Assembly (NCBI RefSeq): GCF_900604285.1
Contig: NZ_UWNY01000001.1
Span: forward strand, 434,001 to 498,000
DNA from: Varibaculum vaginae
GTDB taxonomy: Bacteria > Actinomycetota > Actinomycetes > Actinomycetales > Actinomycetaceae
DNA length: 64,000 nucleotides
Direction: 5' to 3'
A model generated the notes under the pieces. The model worked only from the letters and a program-made list of their open reading frames with translations, had not been told where the DNA came from and did not search any database. The position numbers were made by a program, and so were the translations under genes. Shown one piece after another: positions 26,888 to 35,361 of this stretch; position 1 is the stretch's first letter, and every line of letters starts with the position of its first letter.

Positions 26888-27556
26888 ATGGCGAAGCGGG
26901 ATTCTGGTGCATCTGGAGTGCTAGTTATCGGTTTGGGGCGTTTCGGTTCGGCAGTGGCCGCCTCTCTAGAGAGTTTAGATCGAGAGGTGTTAGCGGTGGA
27001 AAAGTCCCCGCGGATTGTTACCCAATGGCAGTCGCGTCTGCCGGTGGTGCAAGCGGACGCTACCAGTGCCGAAGCCTTGGAACAGCTGGGTGCCACCGAT
27101 TTTCAGGCAGCTGTAGTAGGGGTGGGAACTGCTTTAGAGGCCTCGGTGCTGATCACTGCAAATCTGGTGGACTTAGGTATCGGATCAATCTGGGCGAAAG
27201 CCACTTCTTTAGAACATGGATCAATCTTAAAGCGAATCGGCGCACACCACGTGGTTTACCCTGAATATGATGCCGGGGTGCGCACTGCTCACCTGGTGGG
27301 TGGGAAGATGCTGGACTATATCGAGATGGATCGTAAGGGATTCTCGGTAGTGAAAATGCGTCCTCCGAAGGCCTGTCACGGTTTCACTTTGGCAGAATTG
27401 GATACTCGCTCCCGGTATGGGGTCACGGTTATCGGGGTGCTTTCTCCTGGTGAACCCTTTGAATATGCCGCTCCCCAAACTCGTGTTGATGCCAATGACA
27501 TCATTATCGTTTCTGGGGATGCCGAACTTTTGGAGCAGTTTGCGCAGCTGCCGTAG
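26888..27556 (+). CDS. ktrA: Potassium channel regulatory subunit, KtrA/TrkA-type RCK protein
   Basis: Cytoplasmic ring-forming subunit that gates a KtrB/TrkH-type K+ transporter in response to nucleotides. The 222-residue product has a Rossmann start GVLVIGLGRFGSAVAASL, the acidic residue closing strand 2 in LAVEKS, DATSAEAL, and a C-terminal RCK_C domain (MRPPKACHGFTLAELD to NDIIIVSGDAELLEQF). AGGAGG precedes the ATG by 6 bases. The channel gene ktrB is next door but on the opposite strand, so the two are not one operon. Confidence 0.93.
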   Translation: MAKRDSGASGVLVIGLGRFGSAVAASLESLDREVLAVEKSPRIVTQWQSRLPVVQADATSAEALEQLGATDFQAAVVGVGTALEASVLITANLVDLGIGSIWAKATSLEHGSILKRIGAHHVVYPEYDAGVRTAHLVGGKMLDYIEMDRKGFSVVKMRPPKACHGFTLAELDTRSRYGVTVIGVLSPGEPFEYAAPQTRVDANDIIIVSGDAELLEQFAQLP

Positions 27557-27660
27557 ATCTATTTGTTCACCTGGTATTGGTAGCTTTTTTGTTTAGGAAG
27601 CGGCACGGATAAATTTCCTCAACTGCGGCAGACCAGGGTGTGCTCGTAACCTGGATAAAA

Positions 27661-29040
27661 CTATCCGATGATAGGGCGTTCTTCGGGCATTCTGATTACT
27701 CTGCGACGTTCGCGTAAGGCGAGAGCCGCCGCTACTGTCATAGTTCCAGTCCTGCCCGCGAACATTAACAGTACCAGCGAATATTTTCCTATTATTGGCA
27801 AATCTGGCGTGATTCCGGTTGATAAACCAACAGTGGCGAAAGCAGAGATTACTTCGAAGCCGATGACGTCCATCGAATAGTCGGTTACCGAAAGTAAAAA
27901 GAAGATAGCGGTCACCACCATGATGGCGCCCAGACCGGTTACGGCTACCGAAAGACGCACTACTGAGGGGGGAATCCGGCGATGGAAGGCCTCCACGTCT
28001 CGATCCCCGCGTGCCTCGGCCATAATCGCCAAAATCATTACTGCTAGCGTGGATACCTTGATGCCGCCGGCAGTAGATGCAGATCCACCTCCGATAAACA
28101 TCAGCACATCCAGCAGGAACCAGGAACCTCTGGTCATTTGTCCCACGTCGATTGTACTGATCCCGGAAGAACGGGAATTCACTCCGAAGAGGATGGAAGT
28201 TTGCAGAGATTCTGAGGTACTCATGGAGCCAAAGGTTCCCCGGTTGTTCCATTCTGAGCAGGCGATAACTACCGCGGTAAATACCCAAACAGCAAGATAG
28301 GTAGTGATGGTCAGTTTAGAGTGCAAACTGAGTTTATGAGGAGAACGCCAGTTTTCTTTGAGATCTAGCATCACTGGGAACCCCAGAGCCCCCAGGAATG
28401 TTCCCAATATTACCGGGGTGATCATCCACCAATCCCCCAGGTGGGCGTCTACCCCCTCCGGTAGGTTAATCAGCCCAGCGTTATTAAAAATGGAGATGGA
28501 TTGGAACAGGGCGTGCCAGATTGCGGAGCCTATGGATTCGTTCAGGGTTAAGAACCGGGGTAAAAGGGCGATGAAAATAATAGCTTCACAGGTAAAAGAG
28601 GTAACGATAACCGTGCGGATTAGGGCACCAACTTTACCGAGGGAGGAGGTTTTTTCGATGGCTGCCAGCATTCTTTGGGTAAGTCCGATGTGACGTGATA
28701 CTGCCAGTGCCAATATTGAAGCCAAGGTCATTACCCCGAGCCCGCCAATATGTATGCCTAGCATAATCACTATTTGGCCAAATAAAGACCAGTAGGAAGC
28801 AGTATTGACTACGGTAAGTCCAGTTACGCAGACTGCCGAGGTAGCAGTAAAAAGTGCATCTATTAGTGGAGCGGGTTTGCCGGTAGTGGTAGCGATTGGT
28901 AAACACAGTAGTAAGGTCATCACGAAGATGATGCCAGCGAAAACCATCAACACTAGGCGGGCAGGGGAATTGCGGGCGAGATGGTCGATGGATTCGCGAA
29001 GCCTTGCGCGTTTAGAAACGGTTTTTTTGCGTGGCATCAT
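27661..29040 (-). CDS. ktrB: Potassium transporter membrane subunit, KtrB/TrkH type
   Basis: Channel-forming subunit of a K+ uptake system. The 459-residue protein has a basic N-terminus and repeated membrane-pore-membrane units with the selectivity-type stretches TSAVCVTGLTVV, FNNAGLI, GVNSRSSGISTID and AFATVGLSTGI. Two consecutive ATG codons lie at 29040 and 29037; GGGAGGG abuts the first, so the second may be used. It faces ktrA tail to tail across about 100 bases. Confidence 0.93.
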   Translation of the reverse strand: MMPRKKTVSKRARLRESIDHLARNSPARLVLMVFAGIIFVMTLLLCLPIATTTGKPAPLIDALFTATSAVCVTGLTVVNTASYWSLFGQIVIMLGIHIGGLGVMTLASILALAVSRHIGLTQRMLAAIEKTSSLGKVGALIRTVIVTSFTCEAIIFIALLPRFLTLNESIGSAIWHALFQSISIFNNAGLINLPEGVDAHLGDWWMITPVILGTFLGALGFPVMLDLKENWRSPHKLSLHSKLTITTYLAVWVFTAVVIACSEWNNRGTFGSMSTSESLQTSILFGVNSRSSGISTIDVGQMTRGSWFLLDVLMFIGGGSASTAGGIKVSTLAVMILAIMAEARGDRDVEAFHRRIPPSVVRLSVAVTGLGAIMVVTAIFFLLSVTDYSMDVIGFEVISAFATVGLSTGITPDLPIIGKYSLVLLMFAGRTGTMTVAAALALRERRRVIRMPEERPIIG

Positions 29041-29377
29041 CCCTCCCCCGCTAAAAATAGAAACAATTCCTGCCTAGATAGTAACCCGGGGCCAGTGGTT
29101 TTGGTTAGGAGAAGCAGGGGGCTTGATCTTTTGGTCAAGTAGTGTCTCCTCTCTAGCTTCCTGATTAAAGAAAAGGCAAAAAATATCGGGAATATTTTGG
29201 GTAGATTTGGGTTAGATGGTTATTTTCCAATAACTTTCCTGTGGCAGTTGTGAAAAGTGGGTTAGATGGGGTAGCTTTAAACGTGGATACGCGAAAGTCT
29301 AGATTTTATCTAGGTTTTCCATCTAAGCTATTAGTGACAGCCCCTAACCGGCATGGATTAACTCAGGACGGAACATT
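29041..29377. other. Non-coding gap with a 12-bp direct repeat
   Basis: No gene is seen between ktrB and the small HTH gene. TGGGTTAGATGG occurs at 29208-29219 and again at 29258-29269, exactly 50 bases apart and on the same face of the helix within error. The stretch is A/T-rich and should hold the promoter of the HTH gene; the repeat could be a regulator site. Confidence 0.35.
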
Positions 29378-29593
29378 ATGGCACAGCAGCAAGCTCCGCG
29401 CTTCGTAACAGTGGCAGAAGTCGCGGATCTGATGCGTGTGTCGAAAATGACGGTCTACCGCATGATTCATGCTGGCGATATTCCCGCAGTTCGGGTGGGT
29501 AAATCATTCAGGGTTCCCGCCGCCGCGGTTGATCAGATGATGGGGCAGGGCTTCGGTAACTGGGAGCAGAGCTCCGGGGTGGCCAATAGTTAA
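29378..29593 (+). CDS. Small excisionase-type helix-turn-helix protein
   Basis: A 71-residue DNA-binding protein: FVTVAEVADLMRVSKMTVYRMIHAGDIPAVRVGKSFRVPAAAV is a MerR/excisionase-type winged helix-turn-helix of about 50 residues, followed by a short Gly/Ser tail. In actinobacteria such a gene is found just before the bS22 gene, as here, which argues for a chromosomal regulator and not a phage excisionase. GGACGG lies 7 bases before the ATG. Target unknown. Confidence 0.85.
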   Translation: MAQQQAPRFVTVAEVADLMRVSKMTVYRMIHAGDIPAVRVGKSFRVPAAAVDQMMGQGFGNWEQSSGVANS

Positions 29594-29684
29594 CCTCCGC
29601 CTAAGTTGTTGTATAGTAGGGCGAGAAAAATACTTCAAGTTGTAAGGGCGCCGCGCGCGCACTAAGAAACAAAAGGAGGGCCTA

Positions 29685-29783
29685 ATGGGCTCGGTTATTA
29701 AGAAGCGCCGTAAGCGTATGTCCAAGAAGAAGCATCGTAAACTGTTGCGTAAGACTCGCCATCAGCGTCGTAACAAGAAGTAA
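29685..29783 (+). CDS. Ribosomal protein bS22 (AURKAIP1/COX24-type), 32 residues
   Basis: A 32-residue, extremely basic protein beginning [19 protein letters not shown] and rich in Lys/Arg to its end. This is nearly the same as the mycobacterial small-subunit protein bS22, which sits near the decoding centre. AAAAGGAGGG precedes the ATG by 5 bases and a strong terminator follows, which supports a highly expressed mini-gene. Confidence 0.93.
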   Translation: MGSVIKKRRKRMSKKKHRKLLRKTRHQRRNKK

Positions 29784-29797
29784 CAGGCTAACGCTTT

Positions 29798-29836
29798 AAA
29801 TGGATCCAGGTTTATCCCCTGGATCCATTTTTATTT
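29798..29836 (+). terminator. Rho-independent terminator after bS22
   Basis: A 13-bp perfect stem (29798-29810 with 29818-29830) with core TGGATCCAGG is followed by a T-rich tail. It lies 15 bases after the stop. Confidence 0.93.
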
Positions 29837-30015
29837 TCTCTATTGTGCTTGTGGGAGGGTATCTGATTTAGAAATAAGAGGTATCGAATTTACGTTTATT
29901 TCCCAATAGTTTCTTCGCTTGTTCGGGAATCTATTCTTAAAAAGATAGCGAATACTGTGAAGGTGACCTTTGTGGGGTCAAAAAATGAGGAAGTTCGAGA
30001 AAAATATTATTTCAG

Positions 30016-30051
30016 TTTGCTACGTAGCAAATTGTGTATTAGGCTACTTAT
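30016..30051 (+). promoter_or_regulatory. Promoter with embedded LacI-type operator, predicted leaderless
   Basis: TTTGCTACGTAGCAAA (30016-30031) is a perfect 16-bp palindrome with central CG. It overlaps a -35-like TTGCTA (30018-30023); after 17 bases comes TAGGCT (30040-30045), and the ATG of the glycosidase is only 6 bases further on, with no ribosome site. The mRNA would therefore start at or next to the start codon. The LacI regulator at the end of the same island is the likely binder. Confidence 0.55.
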
Positions 30052-31887
30052 ATGTCGATCAATGAAGATTTACAATTGGATTTTGGGTATCCCCGACCTC
30101 AATTACGTCGTAGTGACTGGACTAGTTTGAATGGGTATTGGCAGTTTGCAGAAGATCCTGAGGATGAAGGTCTAAAAGAGAGTTGGTTTAAATCTGCCTC
30201 GGTTTTTAACCGGGAAGTACTCATTCCTTTCCCTCCCGGAAGTCAGCTGTCTGAAATTACAGATTTTTCGGATTGTGATGTGGTTTGGTATCGACGAATC
30301 TTGAAACATCAAGATTTGCCTCCCAAAGCTGATGGAAATGAATGGTGTCTCAACTTTGAGGCGGTTGATTTCTTTGCTGATGTCTGGGTCAATGGGAATC
30401 ATTTATGCAAGCACGTCGGGGGTGGCACCTCATTTTCGGTAAAACTTCCAGAAGACGATGAATATGAAGTTGTTGTGCGAGCGGAAGACCGTAGGCTTGA
30501 TCAGAGTCAACCGCGGGGAAAACAAGATTGGCTCAAACAACCGCATGACATCTGGTACAGACGTTCTACCGGAATTTGGCGAGATGTGTGGGCGGAGTCC
30601 GTTCCCTGCCATGCGGTAGAGCAAATTTGGTGGAAATTTGATCTTGATCGAGCAATAGTTACTGCTGAATTTGCCTTTTCAAAATGGATTCCTCAGGGAC
30701 ACATTCGTATTAATTTAAGATTGCGGGGGCAAGAGCTGGCTGCGGTTGAAACCGATATAAAAGGTATGTCTGCAACCGTAATCGTAGAGATTCCGCAGGT
30801 GCGCAGTCGAACGGAATGGAATAATCTACTTTGGTTCCCCAGCTCACCTAACTTGATTGATGCTGAAGTTGCGTTAAAAGTTGGTAGCCAAGAAGACAAG
30901 GTCCTTTCTTATCTTGGGCTTCGTGCAGTAGATATCAAGAATGGGTATCTGCGAATTAACAGAAAACCTGTATATGTTCGCGGAATCTTAGATCAAGGGT
31001 ATTGGCGGGAAAGCTTTTTTACAGCGCCTAGTTGCGATGCTCAAATTCGTGATTTAGAGCTAGTTCGGGACATGGGATTCAATACGATTAGAATCCATCA
31101 GCGCACTCCAGATAGACGCTATCTTGCTATGGCTGATTATCTGGGAATTATGGTGTGGGCAGAGTTTCCTGCCGCATTTGAGTATTCCCGCCGAGCCATT
31201 AATTGGACCTTATCGCAGTGGAATTCAATACTTGACCGAGATGCATCCAGTCCTTCGATTGTGGTATGGGTTCCTTTCAACGAGAGTTGGGGAGTTGACG
31301 CAATCTCCACTAATCCCAGCCAACGCCACTTTGTAAACTCGATAGTTGAATTAACTAGAGCGAAGGATCCCACCCGTTTGGTAGTTGCTAACGATGGTTG
31401 GGAACAACTCGATACGGATATTGTGAGCACGCATGATTATGCGACCACTGCAAATGAATTGGAAATTGCTTACCTAGAACCTGGAAATGCATGCCAGACT
31501 ATTCATGGAATCGGGCCGCAAGGAAGACCCATCCTGTTGAATTCTTCAACAGAGTTAGGGGATCGTCCGATGATGGTCACAGAGTTCGGAGGAATTTCTT
31601 TACGTGAGGATAAAGAATCTTCCTGGGGATATGAGGTAGTCTCAAACACTAAAGATTTCGAGGAAAGAGTATCGTCACTCTTCAGGGCACTTTACAACTC
31701 ATCCGTACTAACGGGGTGGTGCTATACCCAGCTCACTGACACTCTTCAAGAGACAAATGGCTTATTGAAAGAAGATCGGACGCCTAAAATTCCTATCTCT
31801 CAGATTAAACGGTTTGTCCTGGGTGATAGTTTTCAAAATCAAATTCGTCCTCGAAGGTTTAACCAACCAGCAGGAAGCGAGGAATAA
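30052..31887 (+). CDS. Glycoside hydrolase family 2 enzyme (beta-glucuronidase/beta-galactosidase-like)
   Basis: A retaining glycosidase of 611 residues. Order: N-terminal sugar-binding jelly roll (LNGYWQFAEDPEDEG to about residue 190, with VDFFADVWVNGNHLCKHVGG), an immunoglobulin-like middle, then the TIM barrel from about residue 300 (IKNGYLRINRKPVYVRGI, FNTIRIHQRTPDRRYL). The acid/base Glu is in PFNESWG and the nucleophile in VTEFGGIS. No signal peptide, so it works inside on imported sugar, which fits the permease genes that follow directly (one-base overlap). Which glycoside is cut cannot be read from the sequence. Confidence 0.9.
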   Translation: MSINEDLQLDFGYPRPQLRRSDWTSLNGYWQFAEDPEDEGLKESWFKSASVFNREVLIPFPPGSQLSEITDFSDCDVVWYRRILKHQDLPPKADGNEWCLNFEAVDFFADVWVNGNHLCKHVGGGTSFSVKLPEDDEYEVVVRAEDRRLDQSQPRGKQDWLKQPHDIWYRRSTGIWRDVWAESVPCHAVEQIWWKFDLDRAIVTAEFAFSKWIPQGHIRINLRLRGQELAAVETDIKGMSATVIVEIPQVRSRTEWNNLLWFPSSPNLIDAEVALKVGSQEDKVLSYLGLRAVDIKNGYLRINRKPVYVRGILDQGYWRESFFTAPSCDAQIRDLELVRDMGFNTIRIHQRTPDRRYLAMADYLGIMVWAEFPAAFEYSRRAINWTLSQWNSILDRDASSPSIVVWVPFNESWGVDAISTNPSQRHFVNSIVELTRAKDPTRLVVANDGWEQLDTDIVSTHDYATTANELEIAYLEPGNACQTIHGIGPQGRPILLNSSTELGDRPMMVTEFGGISLREDKESSWGYEVVSNTKDFEERVSSLFRALYNSSVLTGWCYTQLTDTLQETNGLLKEDRTPKIPISQIKRFVLGDSFQNQIRPRRFNQPAGSEE

Positions 31888-32963
31888 TGCGTTTACCGTC
31901 AAAGACTAAGTGTAAGGACTGGCTGGTTAATTTCAGCTTTGTCGTTCCGTTCTTGCTTTTCTATCTGGCATTTATTGTCTATCCTGTCATTCAGGCCATA
32001 TTGATGAGTTTCTACGATTGGCAATTACTGGGCAACGCGCCAGTTTGGTTAGGTCTAGACAACTACTTGAAGATGTTCGGTGGACAAAACATTGAATGGT
32101 CTTTGAGCGCGCAATGGTTTGCAAGGCTATTACTGTTGTCTTTTGCTATCTATTGGGCTTGGCGAACGAGGAAAACTCGTAATGCTGGAGATATCGCGTT
32201 GATGGTCTCCGTAATCCTTATCGTTCTCCTGATGGGATTCCATCCTGGAGAACATGGGTCATGGAACGATCCTCGATTTTGGAATGCTTTTAAAAATACG
32301 GTTATTTTCACGGTTGTTTCCACACCGATTATTGCTGGATTGGGATTAGTGTTCGCATTACTTCTTAATAATCCCAGACGGAAAACTAACGGATTGTATC
32401 GGGCTGCGCTATTCCTTCCCTATGTTTTACCGGTATCGGTAGCGACTTTGATTTGGGGATATTTGCTTAATCCTTCACGCGGTTTGGTTGGACGATTGAG
32501 TGAGATACTAGGTAGAGAGCCGATTGCATGGCTCTCGGATCCGCGATTTGCTATGGGTGCAATCATAGTTACCACAGTTTGGTGGACTGTTGGGTTCAAT
32601 ATGATTCTGTTTGGGGCAGGCCTTCAGGATATTGACCCCGTATTGTATGAGGCAGCGCAATTAGATGGAGCCAGTAAATGGCAACAGTTCCGCCATATAA
32701 CGCTGCCGGGTCTGAGCCATGTGTCCTTGCTAATCATGGTTACTCAGATTATTGCATCTTTCCAGATTTTCGGGCAGGTAAATATTATGACGGGCGGAGG
32801 CCCAGGTAATACCACAGACGTTGTAGTTAGGTATATCTATCAAACGGGATTCCGGGATATGCAGTTAGGATATGCATCCGCAATGTCACTATTCCTCTTT
32901 GTAGTTATGGTTTTGGTTTCCCTTATCCAATTCCTGATGTCTCGCGAAAGGAAAGCGCAATGA
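31887..32963 (+). CDS. Sugar ABC permease (MalF type) with an inserted membrane hairpin
   Basis: A 358-residue CUT1 permease with the usual first helix (about 14-38), the GLDNYLKMF segment, FWNAFKNTVIF and the EAA loop YEAAQLDGASKWQQFRHITLPG. Between GLDNY and FWNAFKNT, where relatives usually have about ten residues, there are about 60 extra (residues 66-128), holding two hydrophobic stretches (about 80-92 and 102-118) separated by RTRKTRNAGD. That predicts two extra helices and explains the length. Its ATG overlaps the GH2 stop and its end overlaps the next permease, so the island genes are coupled. Confidence 0.9.
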   Translation: MRLPSKTKCKDWLVNFSFVVPFLLFYLAFIVYPVIQAILMSFYDWQLLGNAPVWLGLDNYLKMFGGQNIEWSLSAQWFARLLLLSFAIYWAWRTRKTRNAGDIALMVSVILIVLLMGFHPGEHGSWNDPRFWNAFKNTVIFTVVSTPIIAGLGLVFALLLNNPRRKTNGLYRAALFLPYVLPVSVATLIWGYLLNPSRGLVGRLSEILGREPIAWLSDPRFAMGAIIVTTVWWTVGFNMILFGAGLQDIDPVLYEAAQLDGASKWQQFRHITLPGLSHVSLLIMVTQIIASFQIFGQVNIMTGGGPGNTTDVVVRYIYQTGFRDMQLGYASAMSLFLFVVMVLVSLIQFLMSRERKAQ

Positions 32964-33862
32964 CGGTGTTACCTCAGCAGCAGGAAAGGCAGTTTGAAGT
33001 GGTCAAGGGAAAAAGGTTATTCAGTTCCGCTTCTAGGAGTACTAAGCGTTCGTTTAGTTTGTATCAGCTGGCGATGATTGTTCTTTGCCTGCTGTGGATA
33101 CTTCCACTAGTTTGGATTTTTTCTTTGTCGTTGACGCCTAACGAGGCGTTGAAGGTGAGTTCGCAGCATATACTTCCTCAGGGTTTGACTTTGAAGAACT
33201 ACGCTGATGTGTTGAACACCAGTTTAACCATGAAATGGTTTATGAATTCGGCTATCGTAACTGTGATTACTACTGTGCTTACGGTGTTCGTATGTGCAAC
33301 TGCAGGATATGCTTTTTCTAAACTGCAGTTTCCGGGGCGCTTACTTGTTTATGCCCTTACGCTAGCTGGGATGATGGTTCCCAAAGAAGCCATGTTTATC
33401 CCACTGTTCATGATGTTTGCGGATGTGGATATGCATAATACCTACGCCGCGCTAATAATTCCGCGTGTGGCTTTCCCGCTTGGGGTGTTTATTATGACGC
33501 AGTTCTTTAGCCAAGTGCCACGCGAGTTGGAGGAGGCCGCGAGAGTAGATGGAGCGTCACAATGGAAAGTATTTTATTCCGTGATGCTGCCGATGGCCGT
33601 GCCGTCTATGATTGCTTTGGCAACCTTCACTTTTGTTCAGAGCTGGAATGATTATCTATGGCCCCTTGTTTCAGCTACTAAGCCAGAGATGTTCACCATC
33701 ACAACTGGATTGGCATCTATGCAGGGAAATTTTGCCCAAGCTACAGAGTTAGGGTCGCTCATGGCTCGGGGTGTCCTAGGATCTCTTCCACTCTTGATAG
33801 TGTTTCTGCTTTTGCAAAAATATCTGATTCGGGGAATCTCAATGTCTAGTGGTGGAAAGTAA
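32960..33862 (+). CDS. Carbohydrate ABC permease (MalG type)
   Basis: A 300-residue permease partner with six membrane segments, starting four bases before the end of the MalF-type gene. Clear features are LPLVWIFSLSLTPNEAL, the EAA loop EEAARVDGASQWKVFYSVMLPM and the tail LQKYLIRGISMSSGGK. Its role is the second half of the sugar channel for the substrate of the GH2 enzyme. No ATPase gene lies in the island. Confidence 0.93.
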   Translation: MTVLPQQQERQFEVVKGKRLFSSASRSTKRSFSLYQLAMIVLCLLWILPLVWIFSLSLTPNEALKVSSQHILPQGLTLKNYADVLNTSLTMKWFMNSAIVTVITTVLTVFVCATAGYAFSKLQFPGRLLVYALTLAGMMVPKEAMFIPLFMMFADVDMHNTYAALIIPRVAFPLGVFIMTQFFSQVPRELEEAARVDGASQWKVFYSVMLPMAVPSMIALATFTFVQSWNDYLWPLVSATKPEMFTITTGLASMQGNFAQATELGSLMARGVLGSLPLLIVFLLLQKYLIRGISMSSGGK

Positions 33863-33886
33863 AACAACAATGGAAAGGAATCAACA

Positions 33887-35260
33887 ATGAGGATGATTAA
33901 CAAGATAACGGTAGGAGTGGTTGCGTCTGCTCTGCTCCTTACTGGCTGTGGTGCAAGTGGAGGAAGCGCGAGCAAAGGAGCTGCGAACTCCAAAGATATT
34001 GCATCCAAGATAAAAGCGGTAACCGATGATCAGCTTAAAGGAACCACGATCAATTTGGCTCGTTTCTTTGGTGACTGCGATGACACAACAAAAAACGTCA
34101 CAGATATTTCCAAGGCGACCACTGAATGTGAAGCAATTCAGATTCTTACAAATAAGTTTGTAGCAGAAAATAAGTGGGGAATTAAAGTTAAGCGACTAGG
34201 TGGGGCTACCTGGCATTCTTTCTATGATGGTTTAAATGCCGCCTTAGCTAGTACAGACCGCCCAAACGTAACGGTAATGCATGGAGCAAATCTTCCCGAT
34301 TATGCCTCCCGGGGGTTGTTGTTAGAACTGGACAATAGCTTAGGGATCGATCTGGCCGACGCCACAGATGCTGCTAAAGATGCTATTCGGTACGAGGGTA
34401 AGAACTATGCGGTACCTTTCGACACGCACGCAATAATCTCTCACCTTAATATGGATATTCTTGAAAAAGCCGGGCTGACTAATCCCGATGGGACATATGA
34501 CATGCCCACATCCCCCGAGAAATTCCTTGCCGATGCAGAGGCCGTTAAATCAAAGACTGGAAAGAACTTTATCGATATTGCGCTTTCTAAGGATCCTATG
34601 GGCGAGCGTCTATGGATGTCTTTGATTTGGCAACAGGGCGAAGAGTTTATTGATGCTAAGACCAAGACTGTTAAAGTAAATTCAGAAGCATCGAAAACTG
34701 CTTTGAAGTTCATGAATGAACTAGTCAAAAAAGGGTATACCACTCCAACTCATGATTATGATGCATCGCAGCAGGCTTTCATGAAGGGTGAATCCGCGAT
34801 TATGTACAACGGGGTTTGGGCTGTGGATCAATATACCAAGGAAGTTCCCTTCCATTATGAGACTACCAATGCTCCCATGCTGTTCTCTAAGAAATTCACT
34901 TGGGCAAACTCTCACACCTGGGCTATCCCGGTTCAAGCTAATAATGATCCGGTTAAGTATCGGGCAGCTTTGGAATTTGTTAAATTCCTTTACGGGCACA
35001 CTGGAGATTGGGCAGTAGCAACCGGGCATATGGCTTCAACAAAGACGGCGCTAACATCTGATGCTTACAAGAATGCGCCTCACCGTGCGCAGTATTTCGA
35101 TACCGCCACCAAGTATGCTCATATGCAACCGCGCCTCGCAAAATGGCCTGCCATTGGCGATAAAATACAAGAGGGTATAGAAGCAACTTGGCTGAATAAC
35201 GAGCCAGTAGATTCCGCACTTAACAACCTGCAAACAGATATTGAAGGTATGCTTAAGTAG
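33887..35260 (+). CDS. Extracellular sugar-binding lipoprotein
   Basis: A 457-residue solute-binding protein with signal peptide and lipobox LTGC at residues 18-21 (followed by GASGGSASKG), so it is lipid-anchored. The body follows the cluster-1 sugar-binding fold: GATWHSFYDGLNAAL, GKNYAVPFDTHAIISHLNMDILEKAGL, FMKGESAIMYNGVWAVDQY, and a late WAIPV. AAAGGA lies 9 bases before the ATG. It is last of the coupled genes and is followed by a strong hairpin. Confidence 0.92.
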   Translation: MRMINKITVGVVASALLLTGCGASGGSASKGAANSKDIASKIKAVTDDQLKGTTINLARFFGDCDDTTKNVTDISKATTECEAIQILTNKFVAENKWGIKVKRLGGATWHSFYDGLNAALASTDRPNVTVMHGANLPDYASRGLLLELDNSLGIDLADATDAAKDAIRYEGKNYAVPFDTHAIISHLNMDILEKAGLTNPDGTYDMPTSPEKFLADAEAVKSKTGKNFIDIALSKDPMGERLWMSLIWQQGEEFIDAKTKTVKVNSEASKTALKFMNELVKKGYTTPTHDYDASQQAFMKGESAIMYNGVWAVDQYTKEVPFHYETTNAPMLFSKKFTWANSHTWAIPVQANNDPVKYRAALEFVKFLYGHTGDWAVATGHMASTKTALTSDAYKNAPHRAQYFDTATKYAHMQPRLAKWPAIGDKIQEGIEATWLNNEPVDSALNNLQTDIEGMLK

Positions 35261-35283
35261 CAAGGTTTACTAACTAGCGTTGA

Positions 35284-35322
35284 CGATGGGCCAGGCGAGA
35301 AAAAGCCTGGCCCATCGCTTTA
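35284..35322 (+). terminator. Hairpin terminator after the binding-protein gene
   Basis: A 13-bp perfect stem (CGATGGGCCAGGC, 35284-35296, with 35305-35317) with an A-rich loop and a short CTTTAAAT tail. It separates the transport genes from the lacI gene. Confidence 0.8.
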
Positions 35323-35361
35323 AATGGGACTCGTTAATCATGCAACCGGAGAGGTTGGTAA

